Shown in pieces: positions 10,251 to 18,277 of a stretch of 64,000 bases of DNA. Below the pieces are notes generated by a model. That model was not told where the DNA came from. It was given only the letters and a program-made list of their open reading frames with translations, and ran no database searches. The DNA is from Enterococcaceae bacterium. Lineage in GTDB: Bacteria; Bacillota; Bacilli; Lactobacillales; Enterococcaceae. The stretch lies in the NCBI GenBank assembly GCA_022649665.1, contig JALCOL010000009.1:33261-97260 (forward strand). The letters run 5' to 3'. The position numbers and the translations under genes were made by a program. The first letter of the stretch is position 1; every line of letters begins with the position of its first letter.

Positions 10251-10805
10251 TTGGGAACATTCTCTTCGACCGATCAAGAGTTGGCGCAAGCATTGATCGA
10301 TCTTTGCCAAACACATTCTTATCAAAAAATCAGTATTCAAGCGCTCACAAAAAAAGTTGGCTTGAACCGCCAGACTTTTTACTATCATTTTGATGATAAA
10401 GAAGAACTGTTGAAGTGGATCTATTTGCGGGATCTTGAGTATCTGGGGCCGGAAATGACGCTGGCTAATTGGGAAGAGCAGGTCCTTCTTCTTTTGAAAG
10501 CGATCCGCCAAAAAGGCGTCTTTTACCAAAAAACAACACTGGGTGCGGCGGATGTTTTTTCGCAGCTTTTCAGCAAACAGATCCAGCAGCGCTTTATCGA
10601 TTTGTTTGCTCATTTGGATGAAGAACGTCAATTGAGCGCGCAAGACAAAGATTTTTATTCGGCTTTTTTTGCATTCGGCTGCGCTGGGGTATTGTTGAAG
10701 TGGATCCGCGGCGATTATCAAGAGATGCCGCTTGAGATCGCCGCTCAGCTTTTTCGCTTGGCAAAAGATGTTGAATGGTTCGGCTCACGCTTGTACGACG
10801 AATGA
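10251..10805 (+). CDS. TetR/AcrR-family transcriptional regulator
   Basis: About 184 residues with an N-terminal TetR helix-turn-helix (about 6-50: ISIQALTKKVGLNRQTFYYHFDDKEELLKWIY) and a helical C-terminal domain of the DhaS-like type (TetR_C_8-like), based on fold features and the Lys-Trp-Ile-Arg-Gly-Asp segment. I prefer TTG 10251 since GGAGG at 10239-10243 is 7 bases upstream; GTG 10245 is too close. It is only 2 bases after ruvB and 14 bases before the oleate-hydratase-family gene, and may control that gene. The ligand is unknown. Confidence 0.85.
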   Translation: MGTFSSTDQELAQALIDLCQTHSYQKISIQALTKKVGLNRQTFYYHFDDKEELLKWIYLRDLEYLGPEMTLANWEEQVLLLLKAIRQKGVFYQKTTLGAADVFSQLFSKQIQQRFIDLFAHLDEERQLSAQDKDFYSAFFAFGCAGVLLKWIRGDYQEMPLEIAAQLFRLAKDVEWFGSRLYDE

Positions 10806-10819
10806 GGAAAGAGGGATGA

Positions 10820-12493
10820 ATGATGAAAAAAATCTGGCCGCTTGCCACAGCTGCAGCCGCTCTTTGCGGCGGCGCGCTGCTTGTTAAAAAGCACCAGCGG
10901 AAAAACCGTATGAATGCCGAGACGAAAAAAGAAGAATTGCTGCTGAATCGTGATTATGGAGACCAGCAGATCTTTTTGATCGGCGAAGATCTTTATCAGT
11001 ATGCCGCGGCAGTCTATTTGATCCGCGATGGGCATTTCCCCGGCGAGAACATCCACTTCTTCCCGATGCGGCCGCCGCAAGAAAAAATGACAGCTGCGGG
11101 CGGCTGTGAAGCCTCAAACGGCTGGCGGCTGCATGAAATTTATGGACCGCTTTTTTATGATCTATTTGAAAGTATTCCGTCGCTCCGCTGGTCAGGGCAC
11201 TCTGTCGCAGAAGAAATTGCGAATTTCCAGCGCTTCCATCCGATCTATGCGCAAAGCCGGCTGATCGATAAAAATGAACGGATCATCGATGGGCATCTGT
11301 GGGAGCTGAAGACTGAAGAGCGCCTGAAGCTCTTCAAGCTTTTGCAAGTGCCGAACGAACAGCTGGTCGGATTGACGCTTGAAGACTGGTTCAATCCGCA
11401 CTTTTTCGAAACAACATTTTGGAATTTATGGCAATCGACGTTTTTGCTGAAGCCTTGGAGCGCGCTTTCCACTCTCAAAGAACAATTGGTGCAATATGAG
11501 ACGAAGCCGGCCAGCTTGATCACGATGGCCGGAATGTCCGCGCCGCCGCTTGATCCGGCAGAAAGCCTGCTCCAGCCGCTGAAGCACTTTTTAACGATGC
11601 GGCAAGTCCATTTTCACGATACCGGGATCAAAGATTGGCAGCTTTCATCCGCTGGCGACCGTATCTGCGGCTTGCGGAGTGAAACCGGCGAGCTGATCCC
11701 AGTTGGCGAGCAGGATGCGGTCCTCTTCAGGAATGCCGACTCGAGTGCCGGTGCGCAAGCCGGTACGCGCAATACGCCGCCTGATCCAGTTGCGGCCGCC
11801 GACAGCGAGCTTCACTTGTGGCAGCTTTTGGCAGAAAAGACTGACGGTGCCGGGACACCTGCCCGCTTTTTCCGCGATGCGACCGAAACCGGCGGCCTCT
11901 TTTTCACTTTCACTTGCAAAGAAGGCGAATTGCTGAAACGTCTAGTTGATTCTGCCGGCAATGTACCTGGCTCGGGCGGGCTTTCAACCCTTGTTGACTC
12001 GAGCTGGCTGATCACAACGTGTCTGCCGGCGCAGCCGCTCTATGAAGAGCAAACAGCGGGGACCTTTGTTCTGTATGGCTACGGCCAATCACCGATGCGG
12101 ATCGGCGATTACTGCCGCAAACCAATGCTGGCAGCAAGCGGCGAAGAGCTGTTCGAAGAGTGGATCAGCCAGCTCGGCTGGGAAGCTGAGCTGGAAGTTT
12201 TCCGCAAAGAGCTGATCGATGCCGTCCCGGTATTCCTGCCTTACCAGACCTCCGCTTTTATCCCCGCTTCGACCGGAAGCTTGCCGGTCTATTATGATTC
12301 GGCGATCACCAATCTTGCATTCGTTTCGATTTTCGCGGAAAGTGCGCCGGGAAAAACAGCTTACAGTACGGAAGAACGGCTCCGTGTGCTGCGGGAGATA
12401 GTCGAGTATGTTCTTGCGTTGCCGGGCGAGGTGCCGCAAAGCGAATCGCGCCTTTCACGCGCAAAGCACGTATTGCGGCTCTTAGTTCACTAA
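10820..12493 (+). CDS. Divergent oleate hydratase (MCRA)-family protein, probably inactive
   Basis: A 557-residue homologue of the myosin-cross-reactive-antigen/oleate hydratase family. Family-like segments include AAAVYLIRDGHFPGENIHFF (about 62-81), LFYDLFESIPSL (111-122), ETTFWNLWQSTFLLKPWSAL, and a C-terminal block with LPYQTSAFIP and ITNLAFVSIFAES. Differences from active enzymes (family motifs recalled, not computed): the FAD-binding Gly-Ser-Gly-Leu-Ala-Ser is Gly55-Glu-Asp-Leu-Tyr-Gln60, and the Arg-Gly-Gly-Arg-Glu motif with the catalytic Glu reads Asn100-Gly-Trp-Arg-Leu104. Residues 1-22 are a hydrophobic anchor followed by a basic stretch, absent from soluble hydratases. Probably a membrane-tethered pseudoenzyme or a member with another function. 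Confidence 0.8.
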   Translation: MMKKIWPLATAAAALCGGALLVKKHQRKNRMNAETKKEELLLNRDYGDQQIFLIGEDLYQYAAAVYLIRDGHFPGENIHFFPMRPPQEKMTAAGGCEASNGWRLHEIYGPLFYDLFESIPSLRWSGHSVAEEIANFQRFHPIYAQSRLIDKNERIIDGHLWELKTEERLKLFKLLQVPNEQLVGLTLEDWFNPHFFETTFWNLWQSTFLLKPWSALSTLKEQLVQYETKPASLITMAGMSAPPLDPAESLLQPLKHFLTMRQVHFHDTGIKDWQLSSAGDRICGLRSETGELIPVGEQDAVLFRNADSSAGAQAGTRNTPPDPVAAADSELHLWQLLAEKTDGAGTPARFFRDATETGGLFFTFTCKEGELLKRLVDSAGNVPGSGGLSTLVDSSWLITTCLPAQPLYEEQTAGTFVLYGYGQSPMRIGDYCRKPMLAASGEELFEEWISQLGWEAELEVFRKELIDAVPVFLPYQTSAFIPASTGSLPVYYDSAITNLAFVSIFAESAPGKTAYSTEERLRVLREIVEYVLALPGEVPQSESRLSRAKHVLRLLVH

Positions 12494-12500
12494 AAGGTCC

Positions 12501-12564
12501 AGGAGGTTTGCGGCAAAAGTGTTCGGCTTCGTTTTGAAGCTCGGCACTTTTGCCGCGACCTCCT
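12501..12564 (+). terminator. Long terminator-like hairpin, relative of the 3'-UTR element
   Basis: A very long inverted repeat directly after the oleate-hydratase homologue: AGGAGGT, bulge, TGCGGCAAAAGTG, then TTCGG, loop arms CTTC/GAAG, and the complementary CACTTTTGCCGCGACCTCCT. The arms resemble the GGTTGCGACAAAAGCGTTGGGCT start of the element at 5846, so it may be a shortened relative. The T-run after it is weak (TCTTCTATTTT). Confidence 0.6.
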
Positions 12565-12625
12565 CTTCTATTTTGAACGGCTCGGCTGCGGCTTGTAATA
12601 TAAATTTAAAGTTAGAAACACAGCA

Positions 12626-12649
12626 ATTTTACAAACATTATTGTAAAAT
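12626..12649 (+). promoter_or_regulatory. Perfect 9-bp inverted repeat upstream of the 12681 gene
   Basis: ATTTTACAA (12626-12634), a 6-base spacer ACATTA, and TTGTAAAAT (12641-12649) make a perfect dyad 31 bases before the start of the next gene. The right arm contains TAAAAT, a possible -10. It has the form of an operator for a dimeric regulator. I cannot name the regulator: it is not a good match to the Rex, PerR/Fur or CopY consensus patterns I know. Confidence 0.5.
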
Positions 12650-12680
12650 GAAACGCGAAGGTCAAAAAAGGAGGATTTGA

Positions 12681-13460
12681 GTGGAGAATATCTATGTACA
12701 TATCGATTCGACCAGCAATGCGGTCACATCGCGCGGCATCACCCATACGGATTTCAGCGATAATATCGTTCATTATCCGCATAATCTGCTCTTGCTCGAT
12801 CCTCATGACCCGAACGGACAATATGAAAAGCGGACCGGCTTGAAAGTCATTGAGGGCAAAGAAGCGGTCGAGCTTTATTTCAATGAATTGCGGCGCAAGC
12901 GGAGCGGCCGGGAAACAAAGTGGCTTGATTTCACTGATCCGGGAATGCTGGCGGAATTGACGCCGCTCGAGCTTTCCGAGATCCTTTATTTGGGGCATAC
13001 GAAAACGCAGCTGCACTCGCCGTTTTTCTATAAACTGCAGAACAACTTTGTCTATTTTGAAAATGCACGGACATTCATGCGGATCTACTATCGGTATTTG
13101 GATGAGTTTTACCGCATCATGGCGATCAAAGTCGCACAGATCGTTGAGGACAAGCTGAACGAACGCAAGTCCTTTTTCCGCCGGCCGCGCAAGGTCGCGC
13201 CAATCGATAACCGCATCCTGCGGGAAATGGAGATCGTATTGACAGAGGGCGCCGTGTTGGCGTTTCGCGAATATGAAGAAAAAGACCGCCAAGCGGTGAT
13301 CCCGCTGTATATCGTCGAGGATCGCTGGTGGAAATCGATGCAAAGCTATCAAAAACCGCCAAAAGTTGGTGAGTTGGCATATAATTACGCCAGTCAGACT
13401 TGGTATTTTGCTCTTGATGAAAACGGGATGGAGCAGTGGAGTGCACCGATCGAGCAATAA
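12681..13460 (+). CDS. Conserved-looking hypothetical protein, 259 residues
   Basis: I do not recognise this family. It starts at GTG 12681 behind AAAAAGGAGG, reading (M)ENIYVHIDSTSNAVTSRGIT. It is soluble by appearance, without a signal peptide or membrane helix, rich in aromatic and charged residues, with a basic stretch RKSFFRRPRKVAP about two thirds along. It is a single-gene unit: an unusual perfect dyad lies upstream and a bidirectional terminator downstream, facing a convergent unknown gene. Codon use resembles its neighbours, so it is a real gene. Confidence 0.75.
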   Translation: MENIYVHIDSTSNAVTSRGITHTDFSDNIVHYPHNLLLLDPHDPNGQYEKRTGLKVIEGKEAVELYFNELRRKRSGRETKWLDFTDPGMLAELTPLELSEILYLGHTKTQLHSPFFYKLQNNFVYFENARTFMRIYYRYLDEFYRIMAIKVAQIVEDKLNERKSFFRRPRKVAPIDNRILREMEIVLTEGAVLAFREYEEKDRQAVIPLYIVEDRWWKSMQSYQKPPKVGELAYNYASQTWYFALDENGMEQWSAPIEQ

Positions 13461-13494
13461 AAAAACTGGGCTGCCCTTCAGCAGCTCAGTTTTT
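13461..13494. terminator. Bidirectional terminator between convergent unknown genes
   Basis: AAAAACTGGGCTGC (13461-13474), loop CCTTCA, GCAGCTCAGTTTTT (13481-13494): a 14-bp stem with one G-T pair, flanked by A and T runs so it can act on both strands. It overlaps the last codons of the minus-strand gene ending at 13486. Confidence 0.85.
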
Positions 13495-13866
13495 GATTGG
13501 TTTAGGAAATGGTTTGACCATCCGCGGCGGAAAAGAAACGAAGCGGACTTTTGAGATCGAAGCGACGGGGATCAGCTTCAGTTGATCCGGGTCTTCTTGC
13601 GTAGTAAACACGACTTGGTTGCGGGAATGCGTCAGTTTTTTGACATAGCCGGTAAACGTGAAAAATTTCCGCGTCGAGGCTTGGACTTGCAAAATGACTA
13701 ATGATTTCCGCCGATACGCCCGTTCCAAAAGATAGATCAATTCGCTGGAAGGCTCTTCCGGGACATTTGGAGTATCAGTCAGCAAATTGTTCAACCATTT
13801 CACTGATGAGACCGAAACGAATTGACGGAATTTCTTCAGATCTTCAAATAGTTTTTGGCTCTCCAT
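13486..13866 (-). CDS. Hypothetical protein, 126 residues
   Basis: Function not recognised. The protein reads MESQKLFEDLKKFRQFVSVSSV at the start and ends with a proline/lysine-rich tail PRMVKPFPKPIKN. The middle (about 60-110) alternates hydrophobic and polar residues (LVILQVQASTRKFFTFTGYVKKL), suggesting a small beta-barrel such as an SH3- or Sm-like fold, but this is a guess. A strong AAAGGAGGAG ribosome-binding site precedes the ATG at 13866, and a sigma-A-like promoter lies upstream. It converges with the 12681 gene. Confidence 0.75.
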   Translation of the reverse strand: MESQKLFEDLKKFRQFVSVSSVKWLNNLLTDTPNVPEEPSSELIYLLERAYRRKSLVILQVQASTRKFFTFTGYVKKLTHSRNQVVFTTQEDPDQLKLIPVASISKVRFVSFPPRMVKPFPKPIKN

Positions 13867-13901
13867 AATGCTCCTCCTTTGCGTAAAAATCGTCTACTGT
13901 C

Positions 13902-13931
13902 ATTCTAACGTATCGAAGGGCCTTGTGGCAA
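13902..13931 (-). promoter_or_regulatory. Promoter of the minus-strand 126-residue gene
   Basis: On the minus strand TTGCCA (13926-13931), an 18-base spacer, and TAGAAT (13902-13907), about 36 bases before the ATG at 13866. Confidence 0.6.
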
Positions 13932-13972
13932 TCATTTCGCGCTTAACAGCGCGCCGCCGCAAAACGAGAATA

Positions 13973-14123
13973 GGGACCGTGACGAATCGTGTCACAGCCC
14001 CTGCTTCCGAACAAACAGTGTTTAAAAAGGCGATTTTCAGAAATAAGCCGAAAGATTTAAAAAATAATAAAATTTATTTTCGGCTTTGTCTTTTTATTGC
14101 ACAAAACCGCCGCCCTTGTCACC
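13973..14123 (-). ncRNA. Structured 3'-UTR repeat element, copy B (ends in terminator)
   Basis: Read on the minus strand, downstream of the gene at 14143-14385, this has the same order of parts as the element at 5846: 5' GGTGACAAGGGCGGCGG (14107-14123); an A+T hairpin AAGCCGAAA/TTTCGGCTT (14045-14053 with 14078-14086) whose loop holds the same ATTATTTTTTA; the box AACACTGTTTGTTCGGA (14006-14022); and a terminal hairpin GGGGCTGTGAC/GTCACGGTCCC (13973-14001), fully paired in this orientation with two G-U pairs. The stem sequence differs from copy A by paired substitutions, which is evidence for selected RNA structure. Confidence 0.65.
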
Positions 14124-14142
14124 GCCGCCGAATTTGTAAAAT

Positions 14143-14385
14143 TTAGTGGATTCCCCGAATAAATTCATCAAGGATCTTTTCCGTATCTTTTTGATCCGCA
14201 GGTTTTACTTTTTCGATGATCCGCGGAACGAATTTTTTGATGGCAGCCTCTGCCGAAACTTCATTGGTGTTCACATCGGCATAAAGTTCAGAAATGACTT
14301 GCTTTACATCAGAAGCGGCCTCTTTCGGAACGACATGCGCCAAGTAGCGATCGAACAATTCTTCTTCTTTCAAAGTAAATGACAT
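14143..14385 (-). CDS. Hypothetical protein, 80 residues
   Basis: A small, probably all-helical cytoplasmic protein (MSFTLKEEELFDRYLAHVVPKEAASDVKQ...), rich in Glu, Lys and Asp, with no membrane segment. I do not recognise the family. ATG 14385 follows an AAAGGAGGAG ribosome-binding site at near-ideal distance, and a TTGCTA-18-TATTAT promoter is present, so expression is well supported. It is transcribed divergently from the patatin-like gene. The structured repeat element forms its 3' untranslated region. Confidence 0.75.
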   Translation of the reverse strand: MSFTLKEEELFDRYLAHVVPKEAASDVKQVISELYADVNTNEVSAEAAIKKFVPRIIEKVKPADQKDTEKILDEFIRGIH

Positions 14386-14417
14386 AAGAACTCCTCCTTT
14401 TTCTCTATAGATTCATC

Positions 14418-14447
14418 ATAATACAAACCGCGGAAATAAGGTAGCAA
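14418..14447 (-). promoter_or_regulatory. Promoter of the 80-residue gene
   Basis: Minus strand TTGCTA (14442-14447), 18-base spacer, TATTAT (14418-14423), about 33 bases before the ATG at 14385. Confidence 0.6.
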
Positions 14448-14519
14448 AATTACTTTCCTAATCGCAAACGAACCAGTATGCTTAAAAGGCAGGCTTTAAT
14501 TCCAGAAAGGAGAAAAGTG

Positions 14520-15848
14520 ATGGAGATCCGGCGATTGTCTTTTGCTGATCACAAACGATTTGCAGCTTTTTTACCGCGCAGCTTTGCGCCGCTGCCGTTT
14601 CACAAGAGCCGCAGTGTCCAAAAGCGCGGGATGCTCCAAGCTTTTTACTTGGGCGAAGTGTGGGGCGCTTATACCGGCAGGCATTTGTGCGGGGCTTTCC
14701 ATTTTTCGCGCTCGCTTTTAGACGGTGAATGGCGCGGTCTGCTGTGGGAGCAAGGCTCGCGAAATGCTTGGGACAAGCTTTTTCTCTTCGCGGTGCGTTC
14801 GCTCTTTTTACCGGCGGTCGTTTTGCCGGAAGCCGTTGCCGAATATTTGAAGATCGCCGGAACGCAGCCGGCTGCCGCAAAGAAGCGCCGGCTGCCGCTC
14901 GCTTACCGGACAGGGCTTGTTTTAGGCGGCGGCGGAGTGCACGGGGCGTATCAGATCGGGGTCTGCCAAGCGCTGGCGGAACTCAGGATCTCCTTTTCTC
15001 TCGCTGCCGGAACGTCTGTCGGCGCATTGAACGGTCTGCTGCTGAGCCGGCTGGACGCTAACCAGATGGAAGCGGTTTGGCTCGCTTTTTGTCTTGAAGC
15101 AGGCAAACTTGCTGAAATGCCGCTTGAACGAACGATCGCTTCTTATCTTTCGAAAGCTCCGCGTGCAGGCGGCCGCTTTCCGCTTTATTTCAACGCAGTC
15201 CGGCTGCCGAAATTCAAGGAAGAGACGTTTGTCTTGGATGAACTTGCACCGCCCGAACAGCGGCAGGCGCTTTTAGGGTCAGCGGCATTCGCGCCGTTTA
15301 TGAAAGCTGTTAAAACCCCGAACGGGCGGCTGGTCGACGGCGGATATCGCGACAATCTGCCGGTCGGCTTAGCAGTCGCAGGCGGCGCGCGCGAGCTGAT
15401 CGTCATCGACGTTCAAGGATCCGGGCACACGAAAAAGTCGGCGCTTGCTGTGATGAAAAAGTATCCGCATCTTTATTTGCGCTCGCCGTGGCCGCTCGGC
15501 GCGATGCTGCGGCTGGATGTTTCCGTGATCAAAAATAATATCAGACTGGGCTATTTAGAAACAATGAAAGCTTTAGGCTTTTTTTATGGAAAATGGTACA
15601 CTTTTGAGAAGAAGGATTTTTTCAAAGAATGCGCGGCACTCGCACAAGCTTTTTGCACGGCGCATCCGCAGTATGCGTTTGAAAGCGTTTGGCCGCGCTG
15701 GCCGCGGTTTTTAGAAGCCGCCGCAAAAGCAGCCCGGATCGCTCCCGGCAAAGTCTATACACTGCAGCAATTAACGGATCAGCTCCAGCAGGCAGACCCG
15801 AAAATATATGATCAAAAAAGCAGAGATTTTTTTGGCGGAAGGCGCTGA
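14520..15848 (+). CDS. Patatin-like phospholipase with N-terminal extension
   Basis: A 442-residue protein. The patatin domain starts near residue 130: the oxyanion motif GGGGVHGAYQIGV, the nucleophile elbow GTSVG (catalytic Ser) and the aspartate motif DGGYRDNLPV are intact, so a Ser-Asp lipid acyl hydrolase is expected. The first 125 or so residues are an extra domain I do not recognise; it is aromatic and basic-rich. About 170 residues follow the DGG motif. I start at ATG 14520 because GAAAGGAG at 14505-14512 is correctly spaced. There is no signal peptide, so it acts inside the cell. It precedes the PC4-like gene and yicC. Confidence 0.87.
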   Translation: MEIRRLSFADHKRFAAFLPRSFAPLPFHKSRSVQKRGMLQAFYLGEVWGAYTGRHLCGAFHFSRSLLDGEWRGLLWEQGSRNAWDKLFLFAVRSLFLPAVVLPEAVAEYLKIAGTQPAAAKKRRLPLAYRTGLVLGGGGVHGAYQIGVCQALAELRISFSLAAGTSVGALNGLLLSRLDANQMEAVWLAFCLEAGKLAEMPLERTIASYLSKAPRAGGRFPLYFNAVRLPKFKEETFVLDELAPPEQRQALLGSAAFAPFMKAVKTPNGRLVDGGYRDNLPVGLAVAGGARELIVIDVQGSGHTKKSALAVMKKYPHLYLRSPWPLGAMLRLDVSVIKNNIRLGYLETMKALGFFYGKWYTFEKKDFFKECAALAQAFCTAHPQYAFESVWPRWPRFLEAAAKAARIAPGKVYTLQQLTDQLQQADPKIYDQKSRDFFGGRR

Positions 15849-15893
15849 AGGCGCACTTTTGCAGATTTCTGCAGGAAAGGAAGCGGAAAACGA

Positions 15894-16121
15894 ATGGCAG
15901 ATTTTCAATATGAGATTTTAGAAGAATTAGGTGTCTTATCGACAAACCCCAAAGGCTGGCGCAAAGAACTCAATATCATCAGCTGGAACGGTCGCCCGCC
16001 GAAATTCGATTTGCGGGATTGGGCACCGGAGCACAGCAAGATGGGCAAAGGGGTCACGTTGTCGAACGAAGAGTTCAATGAACTGAAAGCACTTTTGAAG
16101 AGGATGGACGAAAATGAATAG
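15894..16121 (+). CDS. YdbC-like protein with PC4/transcriptional coactivator p15 fold
   Basis: A 75-residue protein resembling the YdbC family: FQYEILEELGVLSTNPKGWRKELNIISWNGRPPKFDLRDWAPEHSKMGKGVTLSNEEFNELKALL. The central WNGRPPKFDLRDW pattern is typical of this small single-stranded-DNA-binding fold related to eukaryotic PC4. Such proteins bind ssDNA as dimers; the role in bacteria is not well defined. It overlaps the start of yicC by 8 bases, so the two are translationally coupled. Confidence 0.85.
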   Translation: MADFQYEILEELGVLSTNPKGWRKELNIISWNGRPPKFDLRDWAPEHSKMGKGVTLSNEEFNELKALLKRMDENE

Positions 16122-16986
16122 TATGACAGGATACGGCCGCGGCGAGATGACTTATGAAGATTTCAAAGCCGAAGCAGAGGTCAAAAGCGTCAATCAGCGT
16201 TTTTTGGATATCAGTTTTCATTTACCGAACGAGCTGAACTGGCTGGAAGGCGAATTGCGAGAAGTGATCAAGGGAAGCTTTTCGCGCGGAAGGATCGATG
16301 TTTATTTTTCTTATCAGAGTGAAGGAAAAGCGGACAGCACGATCCAATTGAACGAGAACCTCTTAGCAGCCCTTATGGAGCAGACCCAGGCTTTTGGAAA
16401 AGAGCGCGGGCAAGCGGTCTCTAGCGAACTTTTGGCCGCGCTGGCGAGCCAAGTGCCGCTTGTTACGATCGAAAAGAAGACGGATCTGCATTTTTTGCAT
16501 GATCTTATTATGGAAGCTTTCGGCGAGGCCCTCTTGAATCTGGCATTGAGCCGCAAAAAAGAAGGCATGAAGCTGGCTGAAACTTTGCAGCAGCAAGCAA
16601 CGGCATTCGAAGCGGTTTTGGAAGCGATGAAGACCCAGACCGAAGCGATCGAAGCAGATTATGAAGCGCGGGTGACGAATAAAATCACGCAGCGGCTGGA
16701 AGGCGCAGCCGATAAAGACCGCTTGCTGACCGAGATCGCGCTTTTGATCGAAAAGGGCGACATCAAAGAAGAGCTGGACCGCTTGAACGCGCATATCGCG
16801 CGTCTCGGCGAGATCACGCAGATCGACGGCGCGATCGGCCGCGAGATGGATTTTCTAGTACAGGAAATGAATCGCGAAGTCAATACGATCGGTGCCAAAT
16901 CGACAAATCTGCTGCTGAAGAACCAAGTCGTCCGCATGAAGGTGATCTTGGAAAAGATCCGTGAACAGATCCAAAATATCGAATAA
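16114..16986 (+). CDS. yicC: YicC/YloC-family endoribonuclease
   Basis: A 290-residue YicC/YloC-family protein beginning MNSMTGYGRGEM and ending IREQIQNIE, with the conserved C-terminal REMDFLVQEMNREVNTIGAKS block. Members are reported as endoribonucleases acting on small RNAs in E. coli. Position just upstream of gmk-rpoZ is conserved in Firmicutes. The start ATGAATAG overlaps the end of the PC4-like gene. The middle of the protein (about 130-220) is long and helical, as usual for the family. Confidence 0.92.
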   Translation: MNSMTGYGRGEMTYEDFKAEAEVKSVNQRFLDISFHLPNELNWLEGELREVIKGSFSRGRIDVYFSYQSEGKADSTIQLNENLLAALMEQTQAFGKERGQAVSSELLAALASQVPLVTIEKKTDLHFLHDLIMEAFGEALLNLALSRKKEGMKLAETLQQQATAFEAVLEAMKTQTEAIEADYEARVTNKITQRLEGAADKDRLLTEIALLIEKGDIKEELDRLNAHIARLGEITQIDGAIGREMDFLVQEMNREVNTIGAKSTNLLLKNQVVRMKVILEKIREQIQNIE

Positions 16987-16998
16987 GGAGCGAGACAA

Positions 16999-17286
16999 AT
17001 GGCAAATTTTTATGATGTACATTTTCATATGAGCGACGGGAAGCAAATCATCAAACGGCAAGTTTATTCGGAAAAAGAATTCATCAAAGCTTGGGAAGAT
17101 GCCTGCTTGGAAGTGCATCCGACGGAACTTGTGATCAAAGTCAATGAAGAAACGCTGATCCATGTCAATCGCAGCCACATTGTCCGGATCGATGCGGCGA
17201 AAGTCGACGGCCCGGCAGAGAAAAGACTGCGCCGGCAAGACGAGCTGGTCAATACCGTCAAAATGCTTTCCGACATGGGCTTTTGA
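16999..17286 (+). CDS. Hypothetical protein, 95 residues, in the remA position
   Basis: Not recognised. MANFYDVHFHMSDGKQIIKR at the start; an alternating pattern through ELVIKVNEETLIHVNRSHIVRIDAAKV suggests a small beta-rich fold, then a helical, charged C-terminus ending KMLSDMGF. It is preceded by AAGGAGCGAG and sits 12 bases after yicC and 70 before gmk. In Bacillus this slot holds remA (DUF370), whose sequence this does not resemble to my eye. A nucleic-acid-related role is only a guess from position. Confidence 0.75.
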   Translation: MANFYDVHFHMSDGKQIIKRQVYSEKEFIKAWEDACLEVHPTELVIKVNEETLIHVNRSHIVRIDAAKVDGPAEKRLRRQDELVNTVKMLSDMGF

Positions 17287-17341
17287 GAAGGACTTGAAAA
17301 AAGCGGCGAAAAAGTGCAGAATAGAGGCTAGACTATAATGA

Positions 17342-17971
<630 letters not shown>

Positions 17972-17975
17972 AGAT

Positions 17976-18206
17976 ATGATGTTGCGGCCATCGATCGACT
18001 CTTTGCTGGAAAAAGTGAATTCCAAGTATTCTTTGGTGATCCTTTCCAGCAAACGAGCCCATCAATTAGATGCAAAAGCAGAACCGGCTTTGGAAAAATA
18101 TGAATCTGTCAAAGGCGTCGGCAAAGCGCTGGAAGAAATCGACGCTGGGAAATTAGTCGTCGACTTGTCTTCAGAAGAAAGCAAAGCGGCTAGTTCAAAC
18201 GAATAG
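17976..18206 (+). CDS. rpoZ: DNA-directed RNA polymerase omega subunit
   Basis: A 76-residue omega subunit: [31 protein letters not shown] is the conserved N-terminal block; a Lys/Glu-rich C-terminus follows. Omega aids folding and assembly of the beta-prime subunit. Position after gmk is conserved across bacteria. It is followed within 10 bases by a strong terminator, so the gmk-rpoZ transcript ends here and priA begins a new segment. Confidence 0.96.
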   Translation: MMLRPSIDSLLEKVNSKYSLVILSSKRAHQLDAKAEPALEKYESVKGVGKALEEIDAGKLVVDLSSEESKAASSNE

Positions 18207-18215
18207 CAGGAAAGA

Positions 18216-18252
18216 AAAAGGGGTTGAGGCATTTTTTGCCTCGACCCCTTTG
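18216..18252 (+). terminator. Terminator after rpoZ
   Basis: AAAGGGGTTGAGGCA, T-rich loop, TGCCTCGACCCCTTT: a stem of about 14 bp (one G-T pair) ending in a short T-run before GACC. The A-rich left flank also permits some function on the other strand. Confidence 0.8.
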
Positions 18253-18277
18253 ACCATGAAAAGAAAGGTGGAAAAAG

